The notes below the pieces were generated by a model that was not told where the DNA came from, searched no databases, and saw only the letters and a program-made list of their open reading frames with translations. This document shows positions 17,420 through 26,738 of a stretch of DNA of 64,000 nt, in pieces (position 1 is the stretch's first letter; each line of letters opens with the position of its first letter). The stretch covers positions 806,001 through 870,000 of the forward strand of contig DAOSDY010000001.1 of assembly GCA_035362835.1 (NCBI GenBank), written 5' to 3'. The DNA comes from Melioribacteraceae bacterium. GTDB lineage: Bacteria > Bacteroidota > Ignavibacteria > Ignavibacteriales > Melioribacteraceae. Made by a program: the position numbers and the translations under genes.

Positions 17420-18064
17420 CTAAATAATTCCCTTTCTTATTGCTTTTGCTACTGCTTCGGATTGTGAGTGAACGTGAAGTTTACGGTAGATGTTTCTGAT
17501 ATGATGTCTTACTGTATCAACGCTTATGAATAATCTGTCGGCGATTGATTGATAATTATTCCCTTCCGCAAGAGAAGTTAATACTTCCTTTTCCCTCGAC
17601 GAAAGCTGCGCTTCTTTATCTTCGTTTTGAACACCGATATTCTGCTGAAAAAGCGTTATTACCTGACGGGCAATTAGTGAGCTCATTGGAGCTCCTCCCT
17701 CGTAAGCATCTTTAATTGCTTCAAGCAATCTGGTAGGCGGGGTTTTCTTTACCAGATATCCGCTTGCACCTGCACAAAGGGCTTTAAGAACCGACTGGCT
17801 ATCCTCATAAACTGTTAGCATAAGAATATTGAGTTCGGGTTTGATTTTCTTGGCCTTTATAATTCCGTCTATACCGCTCATACCGGGCAGACCTATATCC
17901 ATCAGTACAACGTTAATATCGAGTGAGGAAATTTTACTAAGGAAAGATTCACAATCAGGAAAGGATCCAACGCAGCTGTAGCCGGGTGTACCGTTAATAA
18001 GCGCGGCCAGGCCGTCTCTTATAGTTGTATTGTCCTCTATTATAGTAACTTTAATCATATACAT
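17420..18064 (-). CDS. NarL/FixJ-family response regulator
   Basis: 214 residues. Receiver domain ~4-120 with acidic 'IIEDN', phospho-acceptor Asp in 'VVLMDIGLPG' and Lys in 'LVKKTPPTR'. The C-terminal LuxR-type helix-turn-helix (~150-212) holds 'LSSREKEVLTSLAEG' and 'ISVDTVRHHIRNIYRKL'. It is a cytoplasmic transcription factor, very likely phosphorylated by the histidine kinase encoded 82 bases upstream on the same strand. Targets may include the transglycosylase-like gene downstream and the divergent lipoprotein/TonB operon (inference). Confidence 0.93.
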   Translation of the reverse strand: MYMIKVTIIEDNTTIRDGLAALINGTPGYSCVGSFPDCESFLSKISSLDINVVLMDIGLPGMSGIDGIIKAKKIKPELNILMLTVYEDSQSVLKALCAGASGYLVKKTPPTRLLEAIKDAYEGGAPMSSLIARQVITLFQQNIGVQNEDKEAQLSSREKEVLTSLAEGNNYQSIADRLFISVDTVRHHIRNIYRKLHVHSQSEAVAKAIRKGII

Positions 18065-18146
18065 AAATGGATTTTAACAAGACAAAAGTAATGAATTTTT
18101 CGGGGAATTATTTAATTGGCGAGCGAATAAAATTAAAGTGAAAGTT

Positions 18147-21100
18147 TCAGCTAAACTTATTGATTCCGCTAATCCTGCCTTTAAACCTGATCTTCGTACC
18201 GGAGCTATCAGATTGAATTTCAAGATCACCGCCAATAAGCTTTGCTCGGCTTTTCATGTTAAGAATTCCATTGCCGTATTTAATATTATCGAGGTCTATT
18301 CCGTTACCATCGTCTTCCAGCTTAAGTTCGAGAATATCTTTATTCAGGTTAGCTTCCAGAATTATCTTTTTGCATTTACTGTGTTTAATTGAATTAGTAA
18401 TAGCCTCTTTAAAGATTAAAAAGAGATTCTGCTTATAATCCATAGGAAGTCGAACGGAAGAAAATTTTTCCAGATTCACAGTTCCGAACGAGATCTCCAT
18501 CGAATTCAGAAAATCGCTGTATGAATCTTTAAGTCGTAGAATTACGTGGTAAAGAGAATCCCGGTGTGGATTTACCATCCAGACAATATCGCTCATATTA
18601 TCGATCAGCATCCTGGCCTTTTCGCTGATCATGCTGACTTTATGTAAGGGATCGGCGGAATTTGATTTCAATTCGTTTGAGGCAAGCTCACTTAAAATAG
18701 AAATTTCCGTGAGTCCGGAACCAATATTGTCGTGAAGATCTGCAGAAAGTTTGCTTTTCAGTTTTTCAATCGACAGAAGATTTCTGTACCGGATAGTTCC
18801 GATGTAATAGATTACAAAAGCAACAAAAAGAACCGCAAGGGTAATAAACCACCATGTTTGCCAGTAGGGTGGCGAGATGAAAATATGAAGTTCGGTTCCG
18901 ACATTATTCCAAACACCATCGTTATTAGACCCCCGCACCCTGAAAATATAGCTGCCGGGAGCCAGGTTGGTATAATTTACAATCCTTCTGCGGGCGTCCA
19001 CATAATGCCATTCATTTTCCATTCCTTCGAGTATGTATGCGTATTGATTGTCTGTTGGATTGGAATAATCGAGCGCAGAGAATTCAATAGAAAGAAAATT
19101 CTGATCATATGAAACATATATTGAATCAACTTCTCCTTTCACCGGTTCGTTGAATATCCTGATGGAACTAATTACTATGGGGGGAATGAAGTAATTGTCT
19201 TTTACACTGTCCGGATGAAAATAATTAATTCCGTTAATTCCTCCGAAAAACATTTCACCGCTTCGGGATTTGAAGTACGCTCCTCCGCTGAATTCAAGGC
19301 TCTGCAAACCATCACTCAGATCATACTGAGTAAACAATTCTGAGCTTGAATAGAACTTAAAGAGTCCGTTATCGGAACTCATCCAGAAGTTACCGCTTTT
19401 ATCCTCCAGAACTCCATATACTACAGAGCTGTAAAGCCGGTTGCTCTGATTGTATCTTGTAAATCTTTCTTTCTTCTTATCAAATTTTAACAGTCCGCCG
19501 CCGTAAGTGGAAATCCAGAGATTTTTTCTAGTATCCTCGTAAATTCCCATTATACGGTTGTCGCTTAAGCTGGATTCATCACCAGAAATATTTTTATAAG
19601 AGATGAAATTTTTGTTTCTTTTATCGAACCTGTTAAGTCCACCGCCAAAAGTACCAATCCATAATATCCCTTCAGAATCTTCAAAGATCGTATAAACACG
19701 GTTATCGCTCAGACTGAACGGATCGGAGGGATTATGCTTATAAATTTCAAAGGAGAGTTTTTCGGGAAATTCCCCGAAAGAGTTTACTTTATTCAGTCCG
19801 CCGCCGAAAGTACCGATCCAGACATTTTTCTCTCTGTCAATAAAAATCGACTGGACCTGATTTGCACCGAGGCTCAATGTGTCTTCAGGAATGTTAAGGT
19901 AGCTTTCAAACCGGCCGGAGTTAAGGAAGAAGAGATTTAATCCGCCTTCATAGGTTCCGATCCAGAGTAATCCGCGGTCATCATACAACAAAGATCTGAT
20001 ATGATTGTCACTCAATGAGAATTGATTACCGGGCTGTGAACGGTAATATGAAAAGAGATTGGTTTTTCTTTCCCATTTATTTAAGCCCCCGTTGTATGTA
20101 CCGACCCAGATATTATCTTTTTCATCCTCAGTAATTGCCCAGACTATATCGTCGTTCAAGCCGTTTTTATTGTAAATATCCCTGTTTATCTGTTTGAATT
20201 TAATACTGGAACGTTCAAATTTATTAAGTCCCTTTCCTAAGTGAGTTCCAATCCAGATGTTGCCTGAATTATCTTCGAGAAGAGAGAGTATATCATTTTT
20301 CGATATTGTCGACAGTACATTCGGATCGTTTCTGTAGCTTGTAAAGATTTTTTTCGAGGGATCAAATTTATTGAGGCCGCCGCCGAATGTTCCGATCCAA
20401 ATGGCACCAAAGCTATCCTGGATAAGTGCGGTAATAAAATTACTCGAAACAGAAGCACCTTCTACAGAACCGGTTAAATAAGAAATGAATGAGGCATTAT
20501 CCGGTGATAAGGATTGATCCTGCTTCGATAAATAATTCAAACCGCCGCCGTATGTTCCAATCCACAATCCACCGTCTTTATCAACCAGGAGATCGATAAC
20601 CCGATCGTCGGTTAAACTCTTATTCCCGGTTCCTTTCCGGAAGTTTATAAAAGCCTGCTTGCCGTCCGATTCAATTAATTTATAAATTCCTTCACCAATT
20701 GTTCCTATCCAGACATTATCACCAGATGAGATAATTGATTTAATTCTTTTAGCTCTGAATCCTGTTTTATCTTTAAGGTCGAGACCGAAATATTTAGTAT
20801 CTCCGGTAATAACATCGAAATTAATCAGTCCGGCACCCCATGTACCGAGCCAGAGAGAATTATTATTCCCTTTTGCAATTGAGGTGATTGCCTTATCGCC
20901 GTGTCTTGAATAGGGCAGCGGGAATTCAAAACGTCTTTCATCAAACAACGGATCTATTTTTATTCTCTCCGTAATGTAAAATCTTTTAAATAATCCCGTC
21001 CTCCTGTCAAAACTATTTAGGACTCCTTCCACGGTTCCGATCCAGATTAATCCTTTTTCATCTTCATAAATTGAAAGAATACTGTTATCCGAAATTGTTG

Positions 21101-21368
21101 TTGAATCGAGAGGATCATTCACAAATACTTTGAAGTTATAACCGTCATATCTGTTCAATCCGTTGGCCGTCCCGATCCAGATATATCCCTTGCTGTCCTG
21201 AAGCATGCAATTAATTGTGCTTTGAGAAAGACCATCCTCAATATTTATTTGCTTAAACTGGTATTGTCCATGCTGTGCGTTTGATGATGAAAAAATCCAG
21301 AGGTGAATTAGAATTAAGAGGTAATATTTGGCGGACATATTTTGCAAAATTTTCAAAAACCTTTTCAT
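18147..21368 (-). CDS. Two-component-propeller sensor histidine kinase
   Basis: About 1073 residues. The exact start is uncertain: in-frame ATGs lie at 21401, 21374, 21368 and 21338, none with a clear ribosome site. After the signal sequence ('YYLLILIHLWIFSSSNAQ') come about 14 regulator-propeller repeats of the type 'IYEDxxGxIWIGTxGGGLNKF', forming two periplasmic propellers, then a Y_Y_Y domain ('NQYAYILEGMENEWHYV'), one membrane helix ('WWFITLAVLFVAFVIYYIG') and a HisKA_3 kinase with phospho-His in 'LSADLHDNIGSGLTEI', N-box 'FKEAITNSIKHSK' and G-box 'GNGIDLDNIKYGNGI'. It has no receiver or AraC domain, so it is a classical rather than hybrid kinase. It probably senses a periplasmic ligand and partners with the NarL-type regulator downstream. 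Confidence 0.93.
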   Translation of the reverse strand: MKRFLKILQNMSAKYYLLILIHLWIFSSSNAQHGQYQFKQINIEDGLSQSTINCMLQDSKGYIWIGTANGLNRYDGYNFKVFVNDPLDSTTISDNSILSIYEDEKGLIWIGTVEGVLNSFDRRTGLFKRFYITERIKIDPLFDERRFEFPLPYSRHGDKAITSIAKGNNNSLWLGTWGAGLINFDVITGDTKYFGLDLKDKTGFRAKRIKSIISSGDNVWIGTIGEGIYKLIESDGKQAFINFRKGTGNKSLTDDRVIDLLVDKDGGLWIGTYGGGLNYLSKQDQSLSPDNASFISYLTGSVEGASVSSNFITALIQDSFGAIWIGTFGGGLNKFDPSKKIFTSYRNDPNVLSTISKNDILSLLEDNSGNIWIGTHLGKGLNKFERSSIKFKQINRDIYNKNGLNDDIVWAITEDEKDNIWVGTYNGGLNKWERKTNLFSYYRSQPGNQFSLSDNHIRSLLYDDRGLLWIGTYEGGLNLFFLNSGRFESYLNIPEDTLSLGANQVQSIFIDREKNVWIGTFGGGLNKVNSFGEFPEKLSFEIYKHNPSDPFSLSDNRVYTIFEDSEGILWIGTFGGGLNRFDKRNKNFISYKNISGDESSLSDNRIMGIYEDTRKNLWISTYGGGLLKFDKKKERFTRYNQSNRLYSSVVYGVLEDKSGNFWMSSDNGLFKFYSSSELFTQYDLSDGLQSLEFSGGAYFKSRSGEMFFGGINGINYFHPDSVKDNYFIPPIVISSIRIFNEPVKGEVDSIYVSYDQNFLSIEFSALDYSNPTDNQYAYILEGMENEWHYVDARRRIVNYTNLAPGSYIFRVRGSNNDGVWNNVGTELHIFISPPYWQTWWFITLAVLFVAFVIYYIGTIRYRNLLSIEKLKSKLSADLHDNIGSGLTEISILSELASNELKSNSADPLHKVSMISEKARMLIDNMSDIVWMVNPHRDSLYHVILRLKDSYSDFLNSMEISFGTVNLEKFSSVRLPMDYKQNLFLIFKEAITNSIKHSKCKKIILEANLNKDILELKLEDDGNGIDLDNIKYGNGILNMKSRAKLIGGDLEIQSDSSGTKIRFKGRISGINKFS

Positions 21369-21461
21369 TATCATAATAATAGGATCGGTCAAAATCCACA
21401 CATTTGAATTTATCTAAAATCGCGTTGCCGTCTAATGCAAATCATTTTATGAATAAGTCTA

Positions 21462-21492
21462 TTGGCGATTTGTGGCTAAACTTCTATATTTG
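21462..21492 (+). promoter_or_regulatory. Candidate Bacteroidota-type promoter
   Basis: TATATTTG (21485-21492) fits the Bacteroidota -7 consensus TAnnTTTG, and TTG at 21462-21464 lies 20 bases upstream, in range for the -33 element. The lipoprotein start codon is 27 bases downstream. Confidence 0.4.
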
Positions 21493-21518
21493 CCCGGTAT
21501 TAAGAAAGAGGGTCTTAA

Positions 21519-22031
21519 ATGCCTAAGTTTTTTGCCGCTCTTATTATTTCAGGATTAATACTTCTGCAGGGTTGCGATAAGGGGATTGAACCCGGTGAAC
21601 CTGTTCTTCCGGGTAGTTTCAGAGGAAGTGTTTCTTTCTCGGGTACATGGCCCGAAGGGATAAAACGGACTCATATCGTTGTATTTAAAAATCCCTTGCT
21701 AACTGCCAATGATTTTTCAATTCAGAATTTCGCGTTTATAGTAGACTCAATTCCGTACAGGGATACTATATACTCCTATAATTCACTTGAGGATAATTTT
21801 CTTGCGGATATAATTACTCTCTATCCCGGGGAATATAAATACGTTGCGGTGGCACAATCTAATACACCGGAGATCTCTTTCTTAAGAAAGGACTGGACTG
21901 TTGTAGGAGTATACTGTCTCAACGATGATCAGACAAGACCGAAGAGTTTGATAATCCGTTCCAACCAGGTTACGCCCGACGTAAATATAAAAGTTGATTT
22001 TAATAATCCACCACCCCAGCCGCCAATGTAA
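21519..22031 (+). CDS. Putative lipoprotein co-transcribed with a TonB receptor
   Basis: 170 residues. The lipoprotein signal has a clean lipobox LQGC (Cys ~19). The mature part is a beta-rich single domain ('GSFRGSVSFSGTWPEGIKRTHIVVFKNP', 'YPGEYKYVAVAQSNTPE', 'KVDFNNPPPQPP') resembling exported immunoglobulin- or transthyretin-like domains. AGAGGG precedes the ATG, and the TonB receptor starts 15 bases after its stop, so it is probably an accessory surface protein for the same ligand. No family is assigned. It is divergent from the sensor kinase. Confidence 0.7.
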   Translation: MPKFFAALIISGLILLQGCDKGIEPGEPVLPGSFRGSVSFSGTWPEGIKRTHIVVFKNPLLTANDFSIQNFAFIVDSIPYRDTIYSYNSLEDNFLADIITLYPGEYKYVAVAQSNTPEISFLRKDWTVVGVYCLNDDQTRPKSLIIRSNQVTPDVNIKVDFNNPPPQPPM

Positions 22032-22046
22032 GTAAAGGATCTCGGC

Positions 22047-24239
22047 ATGAAAAAAGCAGAAGGCTCTTTAAGAAAGTTTTTAACCGTGATATTTATTCTC
22101 CCGTTTTTCTCCATATCAGCTCAAACCGGTTCGGTTATAGGTAAGGTAATTAGCGATAAAGCTCAGCCGATAACTGGTGCCAACCTGATTATTTCAGGAA
22201 CAACTTACGGCGACGCATCGGATTTAAACGGAAATTTTGAGATTAAGAACGTTCCCTTCGGTGTCTACAACCTTGAAGCATCATGTATTGGTTATGGAAA
22301 GCGGACAATCAGAAATATTTCTGTCGGTGCCTCTTCAAAACCGTTAACAATAGTTTTAAGAGAAGCCGTAATTGAAACGGCACAGGTAATTGTAAGCGCT
22401 TCGAAATACGAACAGAGGCTGGAGGACATCACTGCAAGCACAACAATAATTCAGCCCGATTATATAAACAGGAAGAACTTTATTTCTTTCGATGACATGC
22501 TTCGGTATATACCGGGTGTTCAGATGAATCTTGAACAGGTAAGTATAAGAGGATCCAGCGGGTACAGTAAAGGTGTGGGAGCCCGGGTTCTTGTTGCAAT
22601 TAACGGTATTCCTTTGTATGCCGGAGATAACGGTGATGTTGTCTGGGAACTTATACCGCTTTCAGATATCGAAAGAGTTGAGGTTATTAAGGGGCCAGCA
22701 AGCTCTCTCTACGGTTCGTCTGCGATTGGCGGTGTTATTAATATAATCACCAAAGCAAAAGTTCAGAGCCCCGTTACATATTTTAAGAGTTATTTAGGCG
22801 CATACGATAAACCCTCACACGATCTCTGGAAATGGGATGATAACTACAGAACATTTTATGGAATTGAATTAACACATTCCGGTTCTAATGAAAAACTCGG
22901 CTATACTCTTTCACTCAAAAAATTCGACAATATGAGCTACCGGCAGAACGATTATTTTAAAAGGTACCTCGGTCACATTAAATTGAGTTATTCATTCACA
23001 CCCGATAATTACATTCTCTTCTTCTCAAATTATCTTTATTCCAACCGGGGCAATTTTTTATACTGGAAGGATTCACGGAATGCGCTGGTGCCTAAAGACG
23101 AAGAAAACGGGAATTACGTTTTATCCAACAGGATCTTTAACGGATTAATTTACCATCATAAATTCAACGAGAATTTTACTTCGGAAGCGAAAGGAAGCTT
23201 TTACAGAACCAGCTTCGACGGGTATGGATTGGAAGTTACCAGCTCAGTAGCAAATCTTTTCAGGGGAGAATTCCTTACCAACTATTTTGCTTCTGATAAT
23301 CTGATCATTACATCCGGGCTTGAAGCTTCCTATTCAGACGTTAATTCGAACATTTTTTCGAACACGCATTTTTACGGTGCCGGCGCCTACCTGCAAGCTG
23401 AGTACAAAGGGATTAAAAATTTAATTGCAACAGCCGGATTGCGTTTCGATTATATAAAGATCGATACGATCTCAGGAAAGAACGCCGTAACACCACGGCT
23501 CGGTCTTAATTATAAACTCAACAACGATATAATTTTACGGGCTTCCATTGGTACCGGATTCAGAGCACCGACACCTGCGGAGGTATTTACTTCTGCCGCA
23601 GTTGGCGGTGGAGTGGGCGTTAAGGAGAATCCGAACCTTACTTCAGAAACAAGTCTGTCATTTGAATTCGGAGTTCAATATAAAATCGGGCCGGGAATAA
23701 ATTTCGACGCTGCCCTCTTTCAAACCGAATACAATAACTTTATAGAAGCAAATCTTACAAATGAAGGTGATATTCAATTTATAAACCTATCCAAAGCCAG
23801 GATTCAGGGTATTGAAACAATTCTCGATTGGTCACTTATTCCTGAGGAACTTAAAGTTACAGTCGGTTATAATTATTTATGGGCTAGGGACATTGAGAAG
23901 AACAGATCGATGAAATACCGCCCGCGCAATTCTTTTTACGCTCAAGTAAAATATTCGCCCGGACAATTCGATTTTGGAATCGATTTCAGGCATTGGAGCC
24001 GGATTGAAGAGATTGATAACGCGCTCGTTGAACCGCCACTGGCTCTTGTAGTCGATGGCGATAAACGGGTTCCTGTTTATGTTACGGATATTACTGCCGG
24101 TTATAACTTTTTAATATGGAATATCCCCGCAAAAATTTACCTTAATGCCAGGAATCTTTTTAACTACAATTATGTGGAGTTTATTGGGAATATTGCGCCG
24201 ATCCGTAATGTGTCGCTTAGTACAGAGATCTATTTCTGA
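22047..24239 (+). CDS. TonB-dependent outer-membrane receptor with carboxypeptidase-like N-domain
   Basis: 730 residues. Signal peptide to about residue 25; carboxypeptidase-regulatory-like domain ~28-110 ('GSVIGKVISDKAQPITGANLIISGT'); plug domain ~120-230 ('QVSIRGSSGYSKGVGARVLVAINGIP', 'IERVEVIKGPASSLYGSSAIGGVINI'); and a 22-strand-type barrel ending in Phe ('LSTEIYF'), the usual outer-membrane C-terminus. Family knowledge: energised uptake of a large or scarce ligand such as a metal complex, vitamin or oligosaccharide. It is medium-sized and not SusC-like, closer to the BtuB/siderophore class. The ligand is unknown. The divergent two-component system may regulate it. Confidence 0.93.
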   Translation: MKKAEGSLRKFLTVIFILPFFSISAQTGSVIGKVISDKAQPITGANLIISGTTYGDASDLNGNFEIKNVPFGVYNLEASCIGYGKRTIRNISVGASSKPLTIVLREAVIETAQVIVSASKYEQRLEDITASTTIIQPDYINRKNFISFDDMLRYIPGVQMNLEQVSIRGSSGYSKGVGARVLVAINGIPLYAGDNGDVVWELIPLSDIERVEVIKGPASSLYGSSAIGGVINIITKAKVQSPVTYFKSYLGAYDKPSHDLWKWDDNYRTFYGIELTHSGSNEKLGYTLSLKKFDNMSYRQNDYFKRYLGHIKLSYSFTPDNYILFFSNYLYSNRGNFLYWKDSRNALVPKDEENGNYVLSNRIFNGLIYHHKFNENFTSEAKGSFYRTSFDGYGLEVTSSVANLFRGEFLTNYFASDNLIITSGLEASYSDVNSNIFSNTHFYGAGAYLQAEYKGIKNLIATAGLRFDYIKIDTISGKNAVTPRLGLNYKLNNDIILRASIGTGFRAPTPAEVFTSAAVGGGVGVKENPNLTSETSLSFEFGVQYKIGPGINFDAALFQTEYNNFIEANLTNEGDIQFINLSKARIQGIETILDWSLIPEELKVTVGYNYLWARDIEKNRSMKYRPRNSFYAQVKYSPGQFDFGIDFRHWSRIEEIDNALVEPPLALVVDGDKRVPVYVTDITAGYNFLIWNIPAKIYLNARNLFNYNYVEFIGNIAPIRNVSLSTEIYF

Positions 24240-24478
24240 TATTAATTTGAGAGTATTATTAAAAGTCAGTGAACTACAAGGCTTCCAATTTGTCGTGCTG
24301 GAGAATCGTTTCCTGTATTTCATTCATTGTATTACTGCGCCGGTTGTAATAATAAGAAGAGGACTTATTTCATAAAGAGTATTGCTATAATTTGTTGAGC
24401 ATAAGCTCATAATAGAAATACAAATCGACCCTGGAAATGTCACACAAAATATTCCCAAACTAAGCCGTTATAAAAAGA

Positions 24479-24512
24479 ACCCGAACGCCTTTTAAAAAAA
24501 GGGCATTCGGGT
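24479..24512 (-). terminator. Rho-independent terminator
   Basis: Stem ACCCGAACGCC (24479-24489) against GGCATTCGGGT (24502-24512), one mismatch, in the 290-base gap between convergent genes. On the minus strand it is followed by TTCTTTTT, matching the end of the DUF2202 gene. The rest of the gap (24240-24478) shows nothing I recognise. Confidence 0.75.
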
Positions 24513-24530
24513 AATTTATGTGATATTATT

Positions 24531-25199
24531 TTAGAGTTGCCCGTTTACTATTTTATCGAATGTATCTTGATCAAGGTACAGGGGTGCGTAAGTGATACCC
24601 TGTAATTTTAGATTCTTTATAAAAGCTCTCAGATGATTGGCAGAACCTTTTAATAAATTATTATAAACAAATCGGATATCCTGATTATCCACTTCCGGTG
24701 AATCTAATTCTTCTTTTAGATCAATAATATCCACTTCTTCTATAAGTGCTCCAACCTTTAATCCTTCAACATGTGATTGTCCTCCTTGCTTCAGCAAATT
24801 ATCATATAAATCCTGAAGCTGTTGATTTTCAAAAAGACCCGGTCTATCATCATCGATTGGATCATTTATTTCGTATTTATCTAACAACCGTTTTATTGCG
24901 TCCATATGTGTTTGTTCACTTCTTGATATATTATTAAAAATCCGGCTCCCATGTTTCTCATTCATTTTTAAATATATATCCCGCGCAACCTTCTCCTCCT
25001 CTCTTAAGAACAATAGACCATCTTTTTCCTTTTCTGAAATATTTTCAAAAGGAAAACTTTGGAGGTCTGTTGTGAGAAGCAGGTTCTGAACATCTTCCGG
25101 ATCAGCCGATTCTGGGTTTGAAATTAAATCACTGCAGCCCTGTGAAATAATAGATGCAAATAACATGGCCGGTATCAATAATATTTTTAATACTTTCAT
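24531..25199 (-). CDS. DUF2202 ferritin-like lipoprotein
   Basis: 222 residues from the ATG at 25199, which has AAAGGAG upstream and gives a clean lipoprotein signal (MKVLKILLIPAMLFAS..., Cys ~22 in SQGC). Longer in-frame starts are rejected. Residues ~55-220 form the DUF2202 ferritin-like four-helix domain: 'LFLREEEKVARDIYLKMNEKHG', 'ISRSEQTHMDAIKRLLDKY', 'YNNLLKGSANHLRAFIKNL', with Glu and His placed as metal ligands. The function in this family is unestablished; a periplasmic di-metal protein is plausible. Confidence 0.85.
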   Translation of the reverse strand: MKVLKILLIPAMLFASIISQGCSDLISNPESADPEDVQNLLLTTDLQSFPFENISEKEKDGLLFLREEEKVARDIYLKMNEKHGSRIFNNISRSEQTHMDAIKRLLDKYEINDPIDDDRPGLFENQQLQDLYDNLLKQGGQSHVEGLKVGALIEEVDIIDLKEELDSPEVDNQDIRFVYNNLLKGSANHLRAFIKNLKLQGITYAPLYLDQDTFDKIVNGQL

Positions 25200-25389
25200 T
25201 ATAAATCTCCTTTTTTGTTGTTTCCATAATGACAATAATGGTGCCAGAGCTAATTGATTTAAAAACGCAATATTCATTATCCTATTTCGTCCATAATGTT
25301 GTTATCAATACTCCGTCTAGTCGAATTAATAGAATAAAAACAATTATTACGTGTGATTGAGAAATGTTTAATCAGTTATTTAAAATTAA

Positions 25390-25415
25390 GAGAGCGTGAG
25401 ATTTCCCACGCTCTC
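25390..25415 (-). terminator. Terminator-like hairpin
   Basis: Perfect 9-bp stem GAGAGCGTG / CACGCTCTC with an 8-base loop, 24 bases after the stop of the Gly-rich protein gene. The T-tract on the minus strand is interrupted. Confidence 0.65.
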
Positions 25416-25438
25416 AATACATCGGGATGAATGATTAT

Positions 25439-25777
25439 TTATTTTCTTCCGCCACGATATCCGCTGCCCTTCGGTCCGGTTCCGTCATGAACACCTGTTC
25501 CGGTAGAGTTTCCGCCCTTTTTACCAAATCCTGTACCGTCCTGCGGTCTGGCAGGTGTACCGGTTCCATCTTTCTTTCCGTATCCTTTACCTGCTCTGTT
25601 TACACCCTGTTGAGAAGTACCGACGTTATCGCAAATTCCGTCGCCGTCAGCATCCACCCAGTTTACTTTTGTGCCTGGTCCTTTGCCGTTTCCGGAAGGT
25701 GTTGTCTGTGCATAAGAATTGGAAGTGAATACAAGTGCGAGGAAAAGAACTGATGCAAATAATGCTAAGCGTTTCAT
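25439..25777 (-). CDS. Small exported Gly-rich protein with a DxDxDG calcium-like loop
   Basis: 112 residues. The signal peptide (to residue ~23, SYA-Q) is followed by 'VDADGDGICDN' (residues 41-51), a DxDxDG loop as in dockerin, EF-hand or thrombospondin-3 repeats. The rest is low-complexity sequence rich in Gly, Lys, Thr and Asp, with repeats of the type G-T-G / D-G-T-G-x-G-K-K-G, ending in a basic tail. AAAGGAG precedes the ATG. It looks like a structural or metal-binding surface protein. No function is assigned. Confidence 0.7.
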   Translation of the reverse strand: MKRLALFASVLFLALVFTSNSYAQTTPSGNGKGPGTKVNWVDADGDGICDNVGTSQQGVNRAGKGYGKKDGTGTPARPQDGTGFGKKGGNSTGTGVHDGTGPKGSGYRGGRK

Positions 25778-25962
25778 TTTGTAACTCCTTTTGTTTGTTA
25801 TTAAAGTTTCGCTATTACATTATTAATTTCCGTGCCAGTCCACGACTTGGATTTATTATGTAAAAAAACGATTTTCCCGGACAGTAAAATGATCTGAATG
25901 ACGGATAAGTCGACCCGCTCGCCATTCAAGTCGAAATGTTAACAAAGTAATACCGGAGAGTT

Positions 25963-26298
25963 ATGAATAATGATTGGATAAAAGAATTTCCCGGCGCAGT
26001 TACAATCTGCGACATTGACGGGAAAATAATCTATATGAATGATAAATCCGCCTCTGTATTCAAGGAGGACGGGGGATTACAACTGATAGGGGGAAATCTA
26101 TTCGATTGTCACTCTGACGTATCAAACAGAATTATACGCGAATTGATCTCAGATAAAAAAATAAATGTTTACACTATTGAAAAAAACGGTACTAAGAAAA
26201 TGATCTACCAGTCGCCATGGTTCGAGAACGGAGAAATGAAGGGACTGGTAGAATTATCGTTCGAAATACCTTTTGAAATGCCTCATCACAAAAGGTAG
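25963..26298 (+). CDS. Stand-alone PAS-domain protein
   Basis: 111 residues, a single PAS domain with no kinase or output domain: 'FPGAVTICDIDGKIIYMNDKSASVFKEDGG' opens it and 'NGTKKMIYQSPWFENGEMKGLVELSFEIP' closes it. Small PAS proteins like this are cytoplasmic ligand sensors or partners of other signalling proteins. A GGAGAG site precedes the ATG. It is convergent with the DUF4342 gene, with only two bases between the stops. Confidence 0.85.
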   Translation: MNNDWIKEFPGAVTICDIDGKIIYMNDKSASVFKEDGGLQLIGGNLFDCHSDVSNRIIRELISDKKINVYTIEKNGTKKMIYQSPWFENGEMKGLVELSFEIPFEMPHHKR

Positions 26299-26300
26299 TA

Positions 26301-26579
26301 TTAAATATTTTCTTTAGACTGATTTTCGGCAACCGGACTTTCGGCAGAATCTTTTCTTATCACTTCAACAGTGAAGTTAGCCGCCATGCCGGCAAGAGCT
26401 CCCACTGCAGTTAATATCGGCGCGAACATTGCCCCAAGGACACCAATAGTAACCGGTATCTCGATAAATGTATTCCCCTTATCATCTTTAATTATAATAC
26501 GCCGGGCATTTCCCTCCTTGATAAGTTCTTCAACTTTATCAATAAGTTCCTTCCCCTTAACTTTGAATTCGTCTATCAT
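26301..26579 (-). CDS. DUF4342-type membrane-associated protein
   Basis: 92 residues with AAAGGAGG before the ATG. Helical start 'FKVKGKELIDKVEELIKEGNARRIIIKDDKGNTFIEIPVTIG', then a glycine/alanine-rich hydrophobic segment ('VLGAMFAPILTAVGALAGMAANF'), the layout of DUF4342 proteins. Function unknown; membrane association is likely. It is divergent from the ArsR-like regulator. Confidence 0.8.
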   Translation of the reverse strand: MIDEFKVKGKELIDKVEELIKEGNARRIIIKDDKGNTFIEIPVTIGVLGAMFAPILTAVGALAGMAANFTVEVIRKDSAESPVAENQSKENI

Positions 26580-26652
26580 CTTAAATCCTCCTTTTCTGCA
26601 TTTTTAGATGCACTCCGTATCCGGAATGTTCCATTCATTAAAAAATTATTTA

Positions 26653-26716
26653 TTTCGATATTTATAAAAACAGATTGACTTGGAAACAATTAAGATTTAT
26701 TTTTGTTTCGATATTT
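26653..26716. repeat. Paired 11-bp direct repeats, candidate operator
   Basis: TTTCGATATTT occurs at 26653-26663 and again at 26706-26716, 53 bp apart (about five helical turns). The second copy continues into the inverted repeat TTCGA-N6-TCGAA. Both lie between the divergent DUF4342 and ArsR-like genes, so autoregulation is plausible. Confidence 0.45.
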
Positions 26717-26738
26717 GTCGAATTAAATATGAGTCGGT

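Noticed and set aside
18083..18090. Minus-strand TAnnTTTG-like -7 box before the response regulator
   Set aside because: No -33 element at the right distance, so it is not counted as a promoter.
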